Positions 35,283 through 44,567 of a stretch of 64,000 bases of DNA are shown here, piece after piece. This DNA comes from CAZIGM01 sp964538675 (GTDB lineage: Bacteria > Bacillota > Bacilli > Tepidibacillales > Tepidibacillaceae). The notes under the pieces were generated by a model, which saw only the letters and a list, made by a program, of their open reading frames with translations, had not been told where the DNA came from and ran no database searches. Both the position numbers and the translations under genes were made by a program. Location of the stretch: assembly GCA_964538675.1 (NCBI GenBank), contig CAZIGM010000002.1:1-64000 (forward strand). Direction: 5' to 3'. Position 1 is the stretch's first letter. Each line of letters opens with the position of its first letter.

Positions 35283-35308
35283 AAATTCTCCTCCTTTAAT
35301 TTATCTTT

Positions 35309-35335
35309 CGTATATTACGACAGTCATAATATACG
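35309..35335. promoter_or_regulatory. 27-bp palindrome upstream of the ArsA gene, probable MarR operator
   Basis: cgtatatta c gac a gtc a taatatacg is an inverted repeat with only one unpaired position around the centre. It lies 27 bases upstream of the ATPase start and between it and the MarR gene. A weaker match (tgtatt...aatacg) lies upstream of the MarR gene near 35899-35920, suggesting autoregulation. Confidence 0.65.
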
Positions 35336-35389
35336 GTTAAATCTAAGCCCATCTTAGGATGGGCACTCGAGCTGTAAAATCTGAACGTT

Positions 35390-35869
35390 CTATTCTATAT
35401 TAATTTTATTAATTTGTATCTTTTCTTCGTTTTTATTTTCTTCTGTTTTTTCTGAATTGATAACATTTACTACCTTAATAAATATATTGATTAATGTTTT
35501 CTTTTCATCCTCTGTTAAAACGTTTTCAACCAGATTAATATATTTAAATATTTTATCTTTTATATCATTAATTAATAATGAACCTTCATCTGTAAGACTT
35601 ATAACTACTATCCTTCTATCTATTTCGTGGCGCTCTCTTTTTAATAAGTCTTTTTTAACAAGTCTGTCAATAATACTTGTAGCTGTGCTCATAGGAACAT
35701 TAATATAGTCAGCGATTTGGCTCATTATTATTCCCTTATTACGATCAACCATCAACATAGCAATTAATTCAGATTTAGATAATTGCAAATCAATGTTTAT
35801 CCACTCTTCCGGATATAAAATTTTTTTAGCATTTTCTAAGAAAAAATCAAAAAGATTATTATTAGACAT
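35390..35869 (-). CDS. MarR family transcriptional regulator
   Basis: A 159-residue winged-helix protein: ELIAMLMVDRNKGIIMSQIADYINVPMSTATSIIDRLVKKDLLKRERHEIDRRIVVISLTDEGSLLI contains the recognition helix and the wing (DRRIVVISLT), typical of MarR. The C-terminal tail is charged and helical. I start at 35869 because an AGGTGA lies eight bases before this ATG; the frame is open to 35881. It is upstream of and co-directional with the ArsA gene, with a large palindrome between them, so it probably controls itself and the ATPase. Confidence 0.9.
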   Translation of the reverse strand: MSNNNLFDFFLENAKKILYPEEWINIDLQLSKSELIAMLMVDRNKGIIMSQIADYINVPMSTATSIIDRLVKKDLLKRERHEIDRRIVVISLTDEGSLLINDIKDKIFKYINLVENVLTEDEKKTLINIFIKVVNVINSEKTEENKNEEKIQINKINIE

Positions 35870-36023
35870 AAATTTCATCACCTGTATATTTCATGTTTCG
35901 TATTAATTATACAATACATTCTTTTGAATAAAATGTCAATCTTTATTCTTGTACCTATTGCTTTTATAATTTTTAATGCTAGTGGATAAATATTCTCTTG
36001 TATATACTTGATTAACTTTTATT

Positions 36024-37256
36024 CTAATTTTTAATCTTTTTAACACTATTGATTAATTCCTTATATTCTTTTTTAGATATTGTTGGATTTTCGTTTCCGT
36101 ATCTAATTTTCTGATAGATATCAGTTATTTCATTTATCTCATTGCTTACATTAGGGTGTTTTATATTAATCTCTCTTCTTATATCACTAGAAGTGACTGA
36201 ATTATTAATATCTATTTGTTTGGATTTCTTAAGCCAAAGTAAAAACCTTTGATAGCTTTTACGGTGAAAATCAGAAGAAGTAAACCTTTTTCTTTTCTTC
36301 TTATCTTCTATTTCATAAGAATATTGAATAACTTCATTAATAGTTCCATTCTCATTTGTGGAATTAAAATCAATTTTTTTAATAGATTTATATATTAAAA
36401 ATACTGCAGCAATAATAACCAAACCGATTACTACTGTTTCTATATTCCTCCACATTTCCTCATTATATGTAGAGTTGATTAAATCATTATCTACATCTTG
36501 TTCCGTTGGTTCTATTTTTGATAAAAATTCACTTATATTATCCTCTGATTGTGGAAATTCTAGTTCCTTAAAACTAAAAATAAAATTACCTATTAAAATA
36601 AAAATATAGTATAAAACATCTTTGAAAAAGGAGAATAAGGCTAGAACACTATCCTTAATAAAGTTAAACAAAAGTAGAAAAATAGCTAACCCAGATATAA
36701 CAAATATAAAGATATATCTTAGGCTTTTTCTTAATTCTAAAGAGATAGTTGAGTCTTTTAGATATATAAATAATCCACCAAATAAATATAAGCAAATAAG
36801 GATTACATATGAAATAAGCACCCAAGTATTATCAATTTGATAATTATTGAATGAATTAAAAAGAAAGAACAAAAACGAAGCGACAAGATAAAAATATATT
36901 CTATATAAAAAAATATTATTGTTTATTAATCTTACTTCTTCTTCTTTTTTAAAAGTTAAAACTAAAAGTAAAAGAATTATCACCCAGGAAATTGGAGAAT
37001 AGTTCAACGACCATACACCATAAATAGTAAGAACAGCAAGCAACAAATAAAAAAACTTGCTAGCATTTTCTTTAAAAATAATAAATGTTAGTGAGAAAAG
37101 AAAAAAAATTAACCATAAAAAATATACTGATAATGTAAAATAAGTTTTAAAGAAAATTGGGAAAGTTAAAGTCAAAATCATATAAATAATATAGCTGTCT
37201 ATCATATATAAAATCCATCTAGGTAGCTGATTTATAGAGAACGCCCATATCTTCAT
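36024..37256 (-). CDS. Multi-spanning membrane protein with C-terminal DUF4129 domain
   Basis: The 410-residue protein has about eight membrane helices in its first 290 residues, a linker, one more helix, and a cytoplasmic C-terminal domain (about 330-410; HRKSYQRFLLWLKKSKQIDIN...EITDIYQKIRYG) of the DUF4129 type. Such genes commonly follow moxR and a DUF58 gene and often carry a transglutaminase domain between the helices; that domain is absent here. Function is unknown but the set is thought to act on envelope or secreted proteins. The start overlaps the DUF58 gene by 38 bases. A decayed relative of the C-terminus lies at 33115-33426. Confidence 0.8.
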   Translation of the reverse strand: MKIWAFSINQLPRWILYMIDSYIIYMILTLTFPIFFKTYFTLSVYFLWLIFFLFSLTFIIFKENASKFFYLLLAVLTIYGVWSLNYSPISWVIILLLLVLTFKKEEEVRLINNNIFLYRIYFYLVASFLFFLFNSFNNYQIDNTWVLISYVILICLYLFGGLFIYLKDSTISLELRKSLRYIFIFVISGLAIFLLLFNFIKDSVLALFSFFKDVLYYIFILIGNFIFSFKELEFPQSEDNISEFLSKIEPTEQDVDNDLINSTYNEEMWRNIETVVIGLVIIAAVFLIYKSIKKIDFNSTNENGTINEVIQYSYEIEDKKKRKRFTSSDFHRKSYQRFLLWLKKSKQIDINNSVTSSDIRREINIKHPNVSNEINEITDIYQKIRYGNENPTISKKEYKELINSVKKIKN

Positions 37257-38400
37257 TGGCTTCTACCCCCTCGTTTAATGGATTTATATATATTACTTTA
37301 TATCCCTCTCTTTTTAATAATGATATTTGTTGTTTTACTTCTTGTGACAGATAAGTACTTACCAAAATAATTGTAGGCTTTGTTAAGCCAATATCTTTTT
37401 TTACATATTTTAAAGTATGAATATAGTTAACACTTATATAGCTTTTTAACTTTGCTAGTTGATAGAGAACATTCTCCAAATCTTTTTTTCTCTTTGCCGA
37501 TAATTTATATAGATTATTAGATCTTACCAATTTAGCATTCATTAATATATTATAGGAAATATTATTACTAGAGAATAAATATGCTAATGAAGCAGTTGCA
37601 GAAATTACTTGTTCCACTTCATCCTCATCTGTCCCCATCCATGTCTTATCATTAGTTTTTAGATTAGATAATATCCACAATTCTTTGTGTGTGGTGAATT
37701 CATATTGTTTTGTAAACAATTTATTGTATTTGCCAGTTGCCTTCCAATCTATCTTAGTGAATGGATCTGATTGTATATACTCTCTAGCTCCTTTTGGTAA
37801 AATTCTATCCTCTATAAGTGCTTTATTAGATTTTTTACTACCATATAATTGATTGAAAAATTGATTTATATTATTAATAGCATATATATTAGGATAGATG
37901 CCGATTTCTTTATATTTAACTTTATTAAATATTTTATTGTTTAAGTTAAATGGATCAGAAATATTAAGCTTTAAATCTCCTATAAAATAGTTTCCTCTTT
38001 TATTAGCTATACAATTAATTTTCTTAGTTATTCTTGTTTTTGGAGGAACACTGAAATTCAATTTATAAAAATTATAGTACCCTTCATTTCTGATAAGCTT
38101 TAATTCTTCTAGTATATTAATATTACGATGAAAAGAAACTATTAACTCAATGTTTGGATAAGGAAGTATAGATTTATTTTCAATTGAATAAGTTATTTCA
38201 AAAGGTTTTTCCTTAAAACTAGCATTTCTTTTACTAGTCATCGTTACTGATAGATTTTTATACGCACTATTAATCCATAAAATACTTATATATAAGATAA
38301 CAATAATAAATAAACCTAGTCCCAATAGTATAGCTTCATTATAAAGAAAGCCTAAGATTAAAAATATTATTCCTATAGGAAATAGTATATTATATCTCAT
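37219..38400 (-). CDS. DUF58 domain protein
   Basis: The 393-residue protein starts with two membrane helices (residues about 1-45), continues with a beta-rich segment and then the DUF58 core (RILPKGAREYIQSDPFTKIDWKATGKYNKLFTKQYE), followed by a von Willebrand factor A-like domain (ELWILSNLKT...). DUF58 proteins are encoded next to MoxR ATPases and are presumed partners in assembling or activating other proteins. I start at the ATG 38400; a TTG at 38412 is inside moxR. The moxR stop is only a few bases away, and the next gene overlaps the end. Confidence 0.88.
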   Translation of the reverse strand: MRYNILFPIGIIFLILGFLYNEAILLGLGLFIIVILYISILWINSAYKNLSVTMTSKRNASFKEKPFEITYSIENKSILPYPNIELIVSFHRNINILEELKLIRNEGYYNFYKLNFSVPPKTRITKKINCIANKRGNYFIGDLKLNISDPFNLNNKIFNKVKYKEIGIYPNIYAINNINQFFNQLYGSKKSNKALIEDRILPKGAREYIQSDPFTKIDWKATGKYNKLFTKQYEFTTHKELWILSNLKTNDKTWMGTDEDEVEQVISATASLAYLFSSNNISYNILMNAKLVRSNNLYKLSAKRKKDLENVLYQLAKLKSYISVNYIHTLKYVKKDIGLTKPTIILVSTYLSQEVKQQISLLKREGYKVIYINPLNEGVEANEDMGVLYKSAT

Positions 38401-38404
38401 ATAA

Positions 38405-39349
38405 TCACCCAATATCCTCTAGTGGTACTGGTATTCCAGAAATAGTTTCATTTATTATATCTGCCCCTGTTTTTTGCAAAGAAATATCCATTGATAAAAC
38501 AAGACGATGCTCTAAAACTGGAACAAAAGCTTCTTGTATGTCTTCAGGTATAACAAATGTGCGATTGCGTAAATATGCCAATGCTTGTACATAACGTACA
38601 ATTGCTAATGTAGCTCTTGGGCTTGGACCAACTTCTATTTCTGAATGGTTTCTTAAAGAAGTAATTGTTTTTACTATATATTCAAGCAATTCTTTTTCAA
38701 GATGGATTCCTTTAACCTCTTCTTGAATTAAAATTATATCTTCAATATTCATAACTGCTATCAATTCTTCTAATGGATTATCTTCTTTATATCGATAAAT
38801 CATATCCAATTCTTCTTCTTCAGTTGGATAACCTAAAGAAATTTTTATTAAAAATCTATCTAATTGAGCTTCTGGTAAAGGAAATGTTCCCTCTGTTTCG
38901 ATAGGGTTCTGGGTAGCGATAACAAGAAAAGGAGATGGGAGCTTAATAGTCTCTCGATCAACTGTCACTTGTTTTTCTGCCATTCCTTCTAACAAAGCTG
39001 ATTGACTTCTAGGAGTTGTTCGATTCAGTTCATCTGCTAAAACAATATTGGCATGGATTGGTCCAGCTCTCCAAACAAATTCCTGCTTTTTTTGGTTATA
39101 ATAATTAATTCCGACAATATCATTTGGTAATAAATCAGGAGTAAATTGTATTCGAGAAAAATCCCCATTTAATGATTTGGCTAAGCTTTTTGCTAACATT
39201 GTTTTTCCTGTTCCAGGTACATCTTCTAATAAAACATGACCTTCCGCAAGGAATGCAGCAATGATTTGTTCGACCTGTTTTTCTTTACCTATAATGATTT
39301 TATTAAGATTGTTTTTTAATTCATTTAATTCTGCTTGTGACTTTTTCAA
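38405..39349 (-). CDS. MoxR family AAA ATPase
   Basis: A 314-residue AAA+ protein of the MoxR group: Walker A LEDVPGTGKTMLAKSLA, pore-like FSRIQFTPDLLPNDIVG, Walker B NIVLADELNR, the sensor I VIATQNPIETEGTFPLPEAQLDRF signature that is diagnostic of MoxR, and sensor II PSPRATLAI. These ATPases act as chaperones with VWA/DUF58 partners, which follow here. The start is a TTG at 39349 with AGGAGGA upstream. The gene leads the three-gene moxR-DUF58-DUF4129 operon. Confidence 0.93.
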   Translation of the reverse strand: MKKSQAELNELKNNLNKIIIGKEKQVEQIIAAFLAEGHVLLEDVPGTGKTMLAKSLAKSLNGDFSRIQFTPDLLPNDIVGINYYNQKKQEFVWRAGPIHANIVLADELNRTTPRSQSALLEGMAEKQVTVDRETIKLPSPFLVIATQNPIETEGTFPLPEAQLDRFLIKISLGYPTEEEELDMIYRYKEDNPLEELIAVMNIEDIILIQEEVKGIHLEKELLEYIVKTITSLRNHSEIEVGPSPRATLAIVRYVQALAYLRNRTFVIPEDIQEAFVPVLEHRLVLSMDISLQKTGADIINETISGIPVPLEDIG

Positions 39350-39477
39350 AAAAATTTCCTCCTAAAATTAGTTTATTACTTACCTTAAACTTCATATATT
39401 TCCACTTAAAGACTATTATATAATTTAGGAGCAATAATTGAAATGGAAAAACTTTTAAAGTTTTTGGATTATAATCT

Positions 39478-40002
39478 TTAATCCAACAATATTGCCTTTA
39501 ATCTTGCTATGTCCCTTTCATTCTTAGTTATTTTTTCATATGCTAATTCAATATCTGGTTGTTGTGTGACTATCAACTCTAATTGTTTTTGAATATAAAC
39601 CAATTTTTCAAAGTGTAATTCAATAGTATCTTTAAGCTGAGTTAATATCTTTTCGTTTTGTTCTAATCTATCAGCCAAATAATCAAATCTTATATCCACT
39701 TGCTCAATTCTCTTTGCAATCTGGTTACATCTTACATTTACTTGGTCAATCTCTTTGTTTATTTGTTCAAATCTTATATCTGCTTGTTCAATCTCTTTGT
39801 TTATTTGTTCAAATCTTACATTTGCTTGGTCAATCTCTTTGTTTATTTGTTCAAATCTTATATCTGCTTGTTCAATTTTTTTATCAATCTGATTAAATCT
39901 TTCATTATATTGCTGCTCAAATATTTTTTCTATTTGGTCAAATTGATTGTTAATTTCATCACGAAAATTGAATATTATGCTTTTTATCTCATTATTAATC
40001 AA
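39478..40002 (-). CDS. Coiled-coil protein with 14-residue tandem repeats
   Basis: This 174-residue protein is nearly all coiled coil. Its middle is built of 14-residue units of the form FEQINKEI[ED]QA[DN][IV]R, repeated about six times with heptad spacing; at the DNA level three units of 42 bases near 39748, 39790 and 39832 are almost identical, so the array has expanded recently. The C-terminal 40 residues (ELAYEKITKNERDIARLKAILLD) are not repeated. It resembles short DUF-type coiled-coil proteins of Firmicutes and perhaps phage tail or chemotaxis linkers, but function is unknown. The start is TTG with an AGGTGA ribosome site. Confidence 0.75.
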   Translation of the reverse strand: MINNEIKSIIFNFRDEINNQFDQIEKIFEQQYNERFNQIDKKIEQADIRFEQINKEIDQANVRFEQINKEIEQADIRFEQINKEIDQVNVRCNQIAKRIEQVDIRFDYLADRLEQNEKILTQLKDTIELHFEKLVYIQKQLELIVTQQPDIELAYEKITKNERDIARLKAILLD

Positions 40003-40138
40003 AAAATCACCTCACGAAAATAAATAACTAAGCTTTTATATCATATTTTTATATACATTTTTTTAGAACTTTATTATAGAAACATAAAAAAGAGCAAAGA
40101 ATTTTTGCTCTAAAGTGGTAACCTATTTTCAATTATCT

Positions 40139-40387
40139 TTACTTATCTATAATTTTGTTTAACTGTCTAATAACTAAAGAGAAACCTATACCAACAACTG
40201 AAGCTAAATAAAGGATTGCAAATATCATGGTTGAGCTGTCTGAATTTGCTCCTAAGAATCCACAAAGAATAAAACCAAAAATAAAGATTAATATTCCGTT
40301 AATCGCATGAATGATAAAATATTTCAATTGCATTCCCACCTTTTTTAAATATTTTTTCCTTAATTTTTTTAAAAAATATGTCGTCAA
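40139..40387 (-). CDS. Small membrane protein with two helices
   Basis: An 82-residue protein with a basic N-terminus and two membrane helices (HAINGILIFIFGFILCGFL and IFAILYLASVVGIGFSLVI). The hydrophobic pattern is loosely like AtpI/AtpZ-type proteins, but no ATP synthase genes are near and I do not assign it. An internal Met at 40333 (MQLKYFII) with aaggtggg just before it is an alternative start that would shorten it to 64 residues. Confidence 0.5.
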   Translation of the reverse strand: MTTYFLKKLRKKYLKKVGMQLKYFIIHAINGILIFIFGFILCGFLGANSDSSTMIFAILYLASVVGIGFSLVIRQLNKIIDK

Positions 40388-40461
40388 TTCCTTAAGTTAA
40401 TTGTAACTTGTGATTGACGACATTTATTTTTCATTATTATTCACAATTATTTAAATCTTAA

Positions 40462-41337
40462 TTACTCACTAACAATCTGTTCATTACGCTTAAGAAAATC
40501 AAAGAAAATGACTGTGTAATATACAACATTTATTGCTAATAATATCATAAAGATAATTTTGTCTAATAGGATAGATATGTTGCTTTCTCCAAAAGCTGCT
40601 CCGAAAATCAATTGGAACAACCATATTACAAGTATATCTACAGCAAAAATTCCAAAATATAAACCTAGCAAACGAAGACCTTTTTTTCCTTTTACTAACT
40701 CCCAACTCTTCCTAATACCCATAATGCCTCTTTCAAATATAATAAAGGCAAAATAAAAGCTCATTCTAGTCATTAAATATATAATTGTCGGTGTTATAAG
40801 TACGGCTAATAATGCGATTGGAATAATTCTCTGACTAAATCCCTCTATCAAAGCTAAACTTAAAGGTACAAATGCAAGGAAGAATAGGATAAGAACTACA
40901 AAAAAGAAATAGGTAACACCACCACGAAATAAAGCCCAATACCTTAATAAAGCTCCTTTAATTGCTTTGCCAAAGGATACATTTTTACCTTCCTTAAGGC
41001 CACCTACTAATATTATTATTGAAGCAATAGCTAATGGTATAGCAACTAACTCTAATATAATTATACCTATTATGAGTAAATTAGCTTCTAAGCTAGTCAA
41101 ATTGGATAAATTCATACCTACATATTTCATCATAAAAAAACCATCGCTCATGTCTATAGCTCCAAAAGTAATCCCATAAATTGAAAATTTACCATAAACT
41201 TGAGTTATAAATACATAAAAAGGTCCTGTAAAAACAAGTACAAACAAAAAAAGTTTTATAAAGTTATTCTTAAAGATAGAAAAAGTTAATTTTATTATTT
41301 CAACAAAAGTAAGCGGTTTATCTGCCCAAGATACCAT
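40462..41337 (-). CDS. Six-helix membrane protein of unknown function
   Basis: The 291-residue protein has a short N-terminal amphipathic region (TFVEIIKLTFSIFKNNFIKLF), then six membrane helices with a basic loop, and the motif FERGIMGIRKSWELVKGK, which recurs in the glycerophosphodiester-phosphodiesterase membrane-domain/YciC-like group. It lacks any catalytic domain. GGAGAGGAG lies upstream of the ATG. No operon partner is clear. Confidence 0.65.
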   Translation of the reverse strand: MVSWADKPLTFVEIIKLTFSIFKNNFIKLFLFVLVFTGPFYVFITQVYGKFSIYGITFGAIDMSDGFFMMKYVGMNLSNLTSLEANLLIIGIIILELVAIPLAIASIIILVGGLKEGKNVSFGKAIKGALLRYWALFRGGVTYFFFVVLILFFLAFVPLSLALIEGFSQRIIPIALLAVLITPTIIYLMTRMSFYFAFIIFERGIMGIRKSWELVKGKKGLRLLGLYFGIFAVDILVIWLFQLIFGAAFGESNISILLDKIIFMILLAINVVYYTVIFFDFLKRNEQIVSE

Positions 41338-41499
41338 TTCTAAAAATCTCCTCTCCTTTCAAATACTAATCTTAATTAAATGTTTATGTATCTATTATTA
41401 AAAATTATGTTTATTTATATATTATATCAAATTTGTTTAATTACTCATAGTATGATAAATATTTCAAAGTATAATATTAGAAAGAAGAATAAAATAAAT

Positions 41500-41538
41500 A
41501 TAAGCATTTGTAAATTTGTGTATCTACAAATGCTTATT
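41500..41538 (-). terminator. Terminator after the importer receptor gene
   Basis: On the minus strand aagcatttgta / tacaaatgctt arms are followed by atatttatttt, a few bases after the receptor gene stop. Confidence 0.7.
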
Positions 41539-41545
41539 ATAATTT

Positions 41546-42634
41546 TTATTCTCTAATTGTGTTTTTTAATAAAGTATCTATCTCATCATCCGTCATTTGA
41601 TAGTCAAAAAATAGATTAAAGAATTCTTTTGTTTCTTCTTTTATGTCAATTTGATATACATCTGGATATAATAAATCCCCTAACCACTGTAATCCCATTA
41701 TCCTTAACAATGTAGGTGGTTGACTAAACCAGTCATATGGACCATAAGGAATATCGTATACCTCTTTATTCTTTACTGCAGCAATATTTTGCCAAGATAC
41801 ATCATTTAATATATCATCATATAATTCTTCATTATGACTCGAATTTGAACTAAGAATAATTAGTTCAGGATCCCAATCTAATAATTGCTCCAATGAAACC
41901 TCTAATCTTCTTAAATTCTTATCAACGCCTGGATCGGCAATATTTAAACCGCCAACTAAATCTAGAACTTCAGTATTTATTGAGCCTTTTGGAATTGTTT
42001 CTAATCCATTAAGTCCTGCACCATAGTAAACTTCTTTTCTCTCATCTTCTTGAATTAATGCTGCTTTTTGGTTAATTTCATTAAATACTTCTCTACTATA
42101 GTCTGCTAATTCTTTAGCTCTATCTTCTACACCTAAAATATTTCCTAGGAATTCATATGAGTCCGCTTGATTTGTAATACTTCCATCAACCATAATAACA
42201 GGAATATTTAACATCTCTTCAATCTCATTCGATTCAGCAATATACCCTTCATTTACGTCTCCCATATTAATGATAATATCTGGTTCTACCGTTAATATTT
42301 CTTCTAAATTAGTAGAATTTGTACCTTTCCATCTTCCTAACACGGGTAAATCATAATATTCCGGTTTAATAAATTGCTTTTCTGATTCAAGCTCAAAGTT
42401 CCAACCAGTCACCTTGTCTGGTGCCAATGTATACACAAATAAAGTACCAATAGAATGAGTTGCGTAAACTTTATTAATCTCCGCTGGTATTGTTACCGTC
42501 CTTCCTGCCATATCAGTAATCGTTCTTGATGTCGGTTGATCTGCATTTTCCTGTTCTTGTTCTGAATTACAGCCAATTAAACTTATTACTATAATTAAAG
42601 CTATTAATACAATAAATGTTTTTTTAATATACAT
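41546..42634 (-). CDS. ABC importer receptor lipoprotein (probable molybdate/tungstate, MolA-like)
   Basis: A signal peptide ends in the lipobox LIGC (Cys near residue 22). The mature part is a TroA/FecB-type receptor: RTITDMAGRTVTIPAEINKVYATHSIGTLFVYTLAPDKVTG, then LGRWKGTNSTNLEEILTVEPDIIINMGD, and a C-terminal lobe with VYDIPYGPYDWFSQPPTLLRIMGLQWL. The RW..N.E pattern and the long first lobe resemble receptors of the MolA group rather than siderophore receptors. Together with the permease and ATPase upstream it lies behind a probable molybdenum-cofactor riboswitch, so an oxyanion substrate is inferred. Confidence 0.78.
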   Translation of the reverse strand: MYIKKTFIVLIALIIVISLIGCNSEQEQENADQPTSRTITDMAGRTVTIPAEINKVYATHSIGTLFVYTLAPDKVTGWNFELESEKQFIKPEYYDLPVLGRWKGTNSTNLEEILTVEPDIIINMGDVNEGYIAESNEIEEMLNIPVIMVDGSITNQADSYEFLGNILGVEDRAKELADYSREVFNEINQKAALIQEDERKEVYYGAGLNGLETIPKGSINTEVLDLVGGLNIADPGVDKNLRRLEVSLEQLLDWDPELIILSSNSSHNEELYDDILNDVSWQNIAAVKNKEVYDIPYGPYDWFSQPPTLLRIMGLQWLGDLLYPDVYQIDIKEETKEFFNLFFDYQMTDDEIDTLLKNTIRE

Positions 42635-42675
42635 TGATACCCCTCCAACTTGCTTTCTGATTTATATTTTATTTA

Positions 42676-43455
42676 CTAAGATGCTGATACGCATACATTA
42701 ATACTTTTATCATTAGATACTGAAGCATTAATTATTCTTACCCCTATACCATAAATATCTTCCATATTTTCTTCTGTTATTATCAAATTAGGTTCGCCAA
42801 TTCTATTTATATTATTATCTTTCATTAAAGCTACTTTAGATGAATATTGCAAAGCATGATCGGGATAATGTGTTGACATAATAATTGCTAATCCGCTTTT
42901 TGCTAGCTGCTTAATGTGCTGTAATACTTTTATTTGATTACCAAAATCCAAATTTGATGTTGGTTCATCCATTATTAATATCTGAGGCTTTTGGGCTAAT
43001 GCTCTTGCTATTAAAACAAGTTGCCTTTCTCCACCGCTTATTTCTGTATAAATTTTATCTTTAAGATATGAGATATTTAGAATATCCATAGATTCCATAG
43101 CTACCTCAAAATCATCCTTCGATGGTGAAGCATAAGATTTGAGGTGAGCAGTTCTTCCCATCAAAACAACATCAATTACCTTAAAAGGAAAGGGAGGAGT
43201 ATGGTGTTGTGGAACATAGCCGATATAATGTGCTATTTTGCTACGTGACCAATTCCTAATACTACTACCATCTAGTAAAATATCCCCTTTTTCCGCATTA
43301 TACAAACCTAATACAGCTTTAAATAATGTTGTTTTTCCTGTACCATTTGGACCAAGCAAGCTTAGTACTTCTCCTGAATCTATAGAGAAAGATACATCAG
43401 AAAACACTTTCTTTTTCTCATAGCTAAAGCTTAAATTTTTTACTTCTAATCTCAT
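42676..43455 (-). CDS. ABC importer ATPase (FecE/MolC type)
   Basis: A 259-residue ABC ATPase with Walker A GPNGTGKTTLF, signature ISGGERQ, Walker B ILIMDEPTSNLD and H-loop STHYPDHAL. The last 60 residues, including EENMEDIYGIGVRII, follow the FecE/BtuD pattern. I start at 43455, where ATGA overlaps the permease stop and GGAGGGG is six bases upstream; the TTG at 43461 is less likely. It serves the importer formed with its neighbours. The closest paralogue in the window is the corrinoid ATPase at 9226. Confidence 0.88.
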   Translation of the reverse strand: MRLEVKNLSFSYEKKKVFSDVSFSIDSGEVLSLLGPNGTGKTTLFKAVLGLYNAEKGDILLDGSSIRNWSRSKIAHYIGYVPQHHTPPFPFKVIDVVLMGRTAHLKSYASPSKDDFEVAMESMDILNISYLKDKIYTEISGGERQLVLIARALAQKPQILIMDEPTSNLDFGNQIKVLQHIKQLAKSGLAIIMSTHYPDHALQYSSKVALMKDNNINRIGEPNLIITEENMEDIYGIGVRIINASVSNDKSINVCVSAS

Positions 43456-44480
43456 ACCCAACCCCTCCTAGAATATGCTAATAAATAGATAAAGACTGGT
43501 GCGCCTATTATTGAAGTAAGAATACCAAGTGGTATTTCCATTGGTAGAATAAGTCTAGCCAACGAATCAACTAGCAACAGATAGATACTTCCTATTAATA
43601 TTGAAGCAGGTAACAAAATCTTATAATTCGGACCTACAAGTAATCTAGCCAAATGAGGTACTAATAGCCCCACCCATCCAATAATACCGCTTATTGATAC
43701 AACTGATGCAGTTAGTAAAGTTGAAGTTAATATAACAATAAATCGTATTTTCTTAGTATCAATACCTAATGCTTGTGCTTCTTCATCGCCAAAAGCCATA
43801 ATGTTTAAACGCCATTTAACTAAAAATAAAGGTATCATTCCAATCATCACTGGTATCATAATAAAGTAAATATCCTCCATTGTTACCCTTGATAAACTAC
43901 CCATCAGCCAAAATGTTATAGCGGGAAGTTTTTCATATGGATCGGCCACATATTTTAATAAAGATATAAAAGATGAAAATAATGTACCTATCAAAATTCC
44001 AGTTAAGATTAGTATTAAAGTAATATCCGATTTTTTAAATCTAGCACTAATTAAATAAGTAACAAAAACAGCTACTAGTCCAAAAACAAAAGCCATAATT
44101 TGAATACCTAGATTATTTAATGACAATATAATTGCCAAAGCAGCACCAAAGCCTGCACCAGCCGAAGCTCCCAAAATATCTGGAGAAACTAATGGGTTTT
44201 TAAATATTCCTTGGTAAGCAGTACCAGATACTGATAACGCTGCTCCAACAATAATTGCTCCCAAAATTCTAGGTAATCGAATATTAAATATTACTGTGTC
44301 TAAGGTGGATGGTAAGGTATGCTCTAATGAAAATATTTTTGAATATAGAATAATACCAAGCTCATTTAATGAAATAGGATATCTACCGATTGAAATAGAC
44401 AATAATGATAGGAGTACTAATAACATTGTCAAAGAAATAAATATTGTTTTATTTGACTTAAAAATTTTTTGCTCTGTCAT
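43452..44480 (-). CDS. ABC importer permease (FecCD/MolB type)
   Basis: A ten-helix permease of the BtuC/FecCD family, with AALSVSGTAYQGIFKNPLVSPDILGASAGAGFGAAL and the coupling-helix region GWVGLLVPHLARLLVGPNYK. The ATG at 44480 begins just before the first helix; a TTG at 44504 is in frame but would overlap the GAGAGGGG ribosome site. It is the first gene after the riboswitch and terminator at 44508-44690 and overlaps the ATPase gene by 4 bases. Type II importers for molybdate (MolBC-A) use this fold. Confidence 0.87.
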   Translation of the reverse strand: MTEQKIFKSNKTIFISLTMLLVLLSLLSISIGRYPISLNELGIILYSKIFSLEHTLPSTLDTVIFNIRLPRILGAIIVGAALSVSGTAYQGIFKNPLVSPDILGASAGAGFGAALAIILSLNNLGIQIMAFVFGLVAVFVTYLISARFKKSDITLILILTGILIGTLFSSFISLLKYVADPYEKLPAITFWLMGSLSRVTMEDIYFIMIPVMIGMIPLFLVKWRLNIMAFGDEEAQALGIDTKKIRFIVILTSTLLTASVVSISGIIGWVGLLVPHLARLLVGPNYKILLPASILIGSIYLLLVDSLARLILPMEIPLGILTSIIGAPVFIYLLAYSRRGWV

Positions 44481-44507
44481 AGTAGTTATTATTACCCCTC
44501 TCAATAT

Positions 44508-44547
44508 AAAAAGTCCTAATATGTAAAAAACATACTAGGACTTTAAA
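44508..44547 (-). terminator. Leader terminator ahead of the oxyanion importer
   Basis: On the minus strand aaagtcctagtatgt / acatattaggacttt arms are followed by ttatatt. It lies between the aptamer-like domain and the permease start and is the probable expression platform. Confidence 0.75.
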
Positions 44548-44567
44548 TTAAATTCAAAGCACTCAAG

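Noticed and set aside
35340..35370. Terminator after the MarR gene
   Set aside because: The gcccatc/gatgggc hairpin has only 7 bp and no T-run on the minus strand, so MarR and ArsA genes may be cotranscribed.
39748..39873. Possible CRISPR-like array
   Set aside because: The 42-base units are directly adjacent without spacers and lie in a coding frame.
39690..40023. Plus-strand ORFs with LFVYLFKSYICL repeats
   Set aside because: They are the antisense of the coiled-coil repeat gene; the repeat arises from that gene's 42-base units.
41546..44480. Iron-siderophore importer
   Set aside because: The fold allows it, but the leader resembles a molybdenum-cofactor riboswitch and no Fur-type site was seen, so oxyanion import is favoured.
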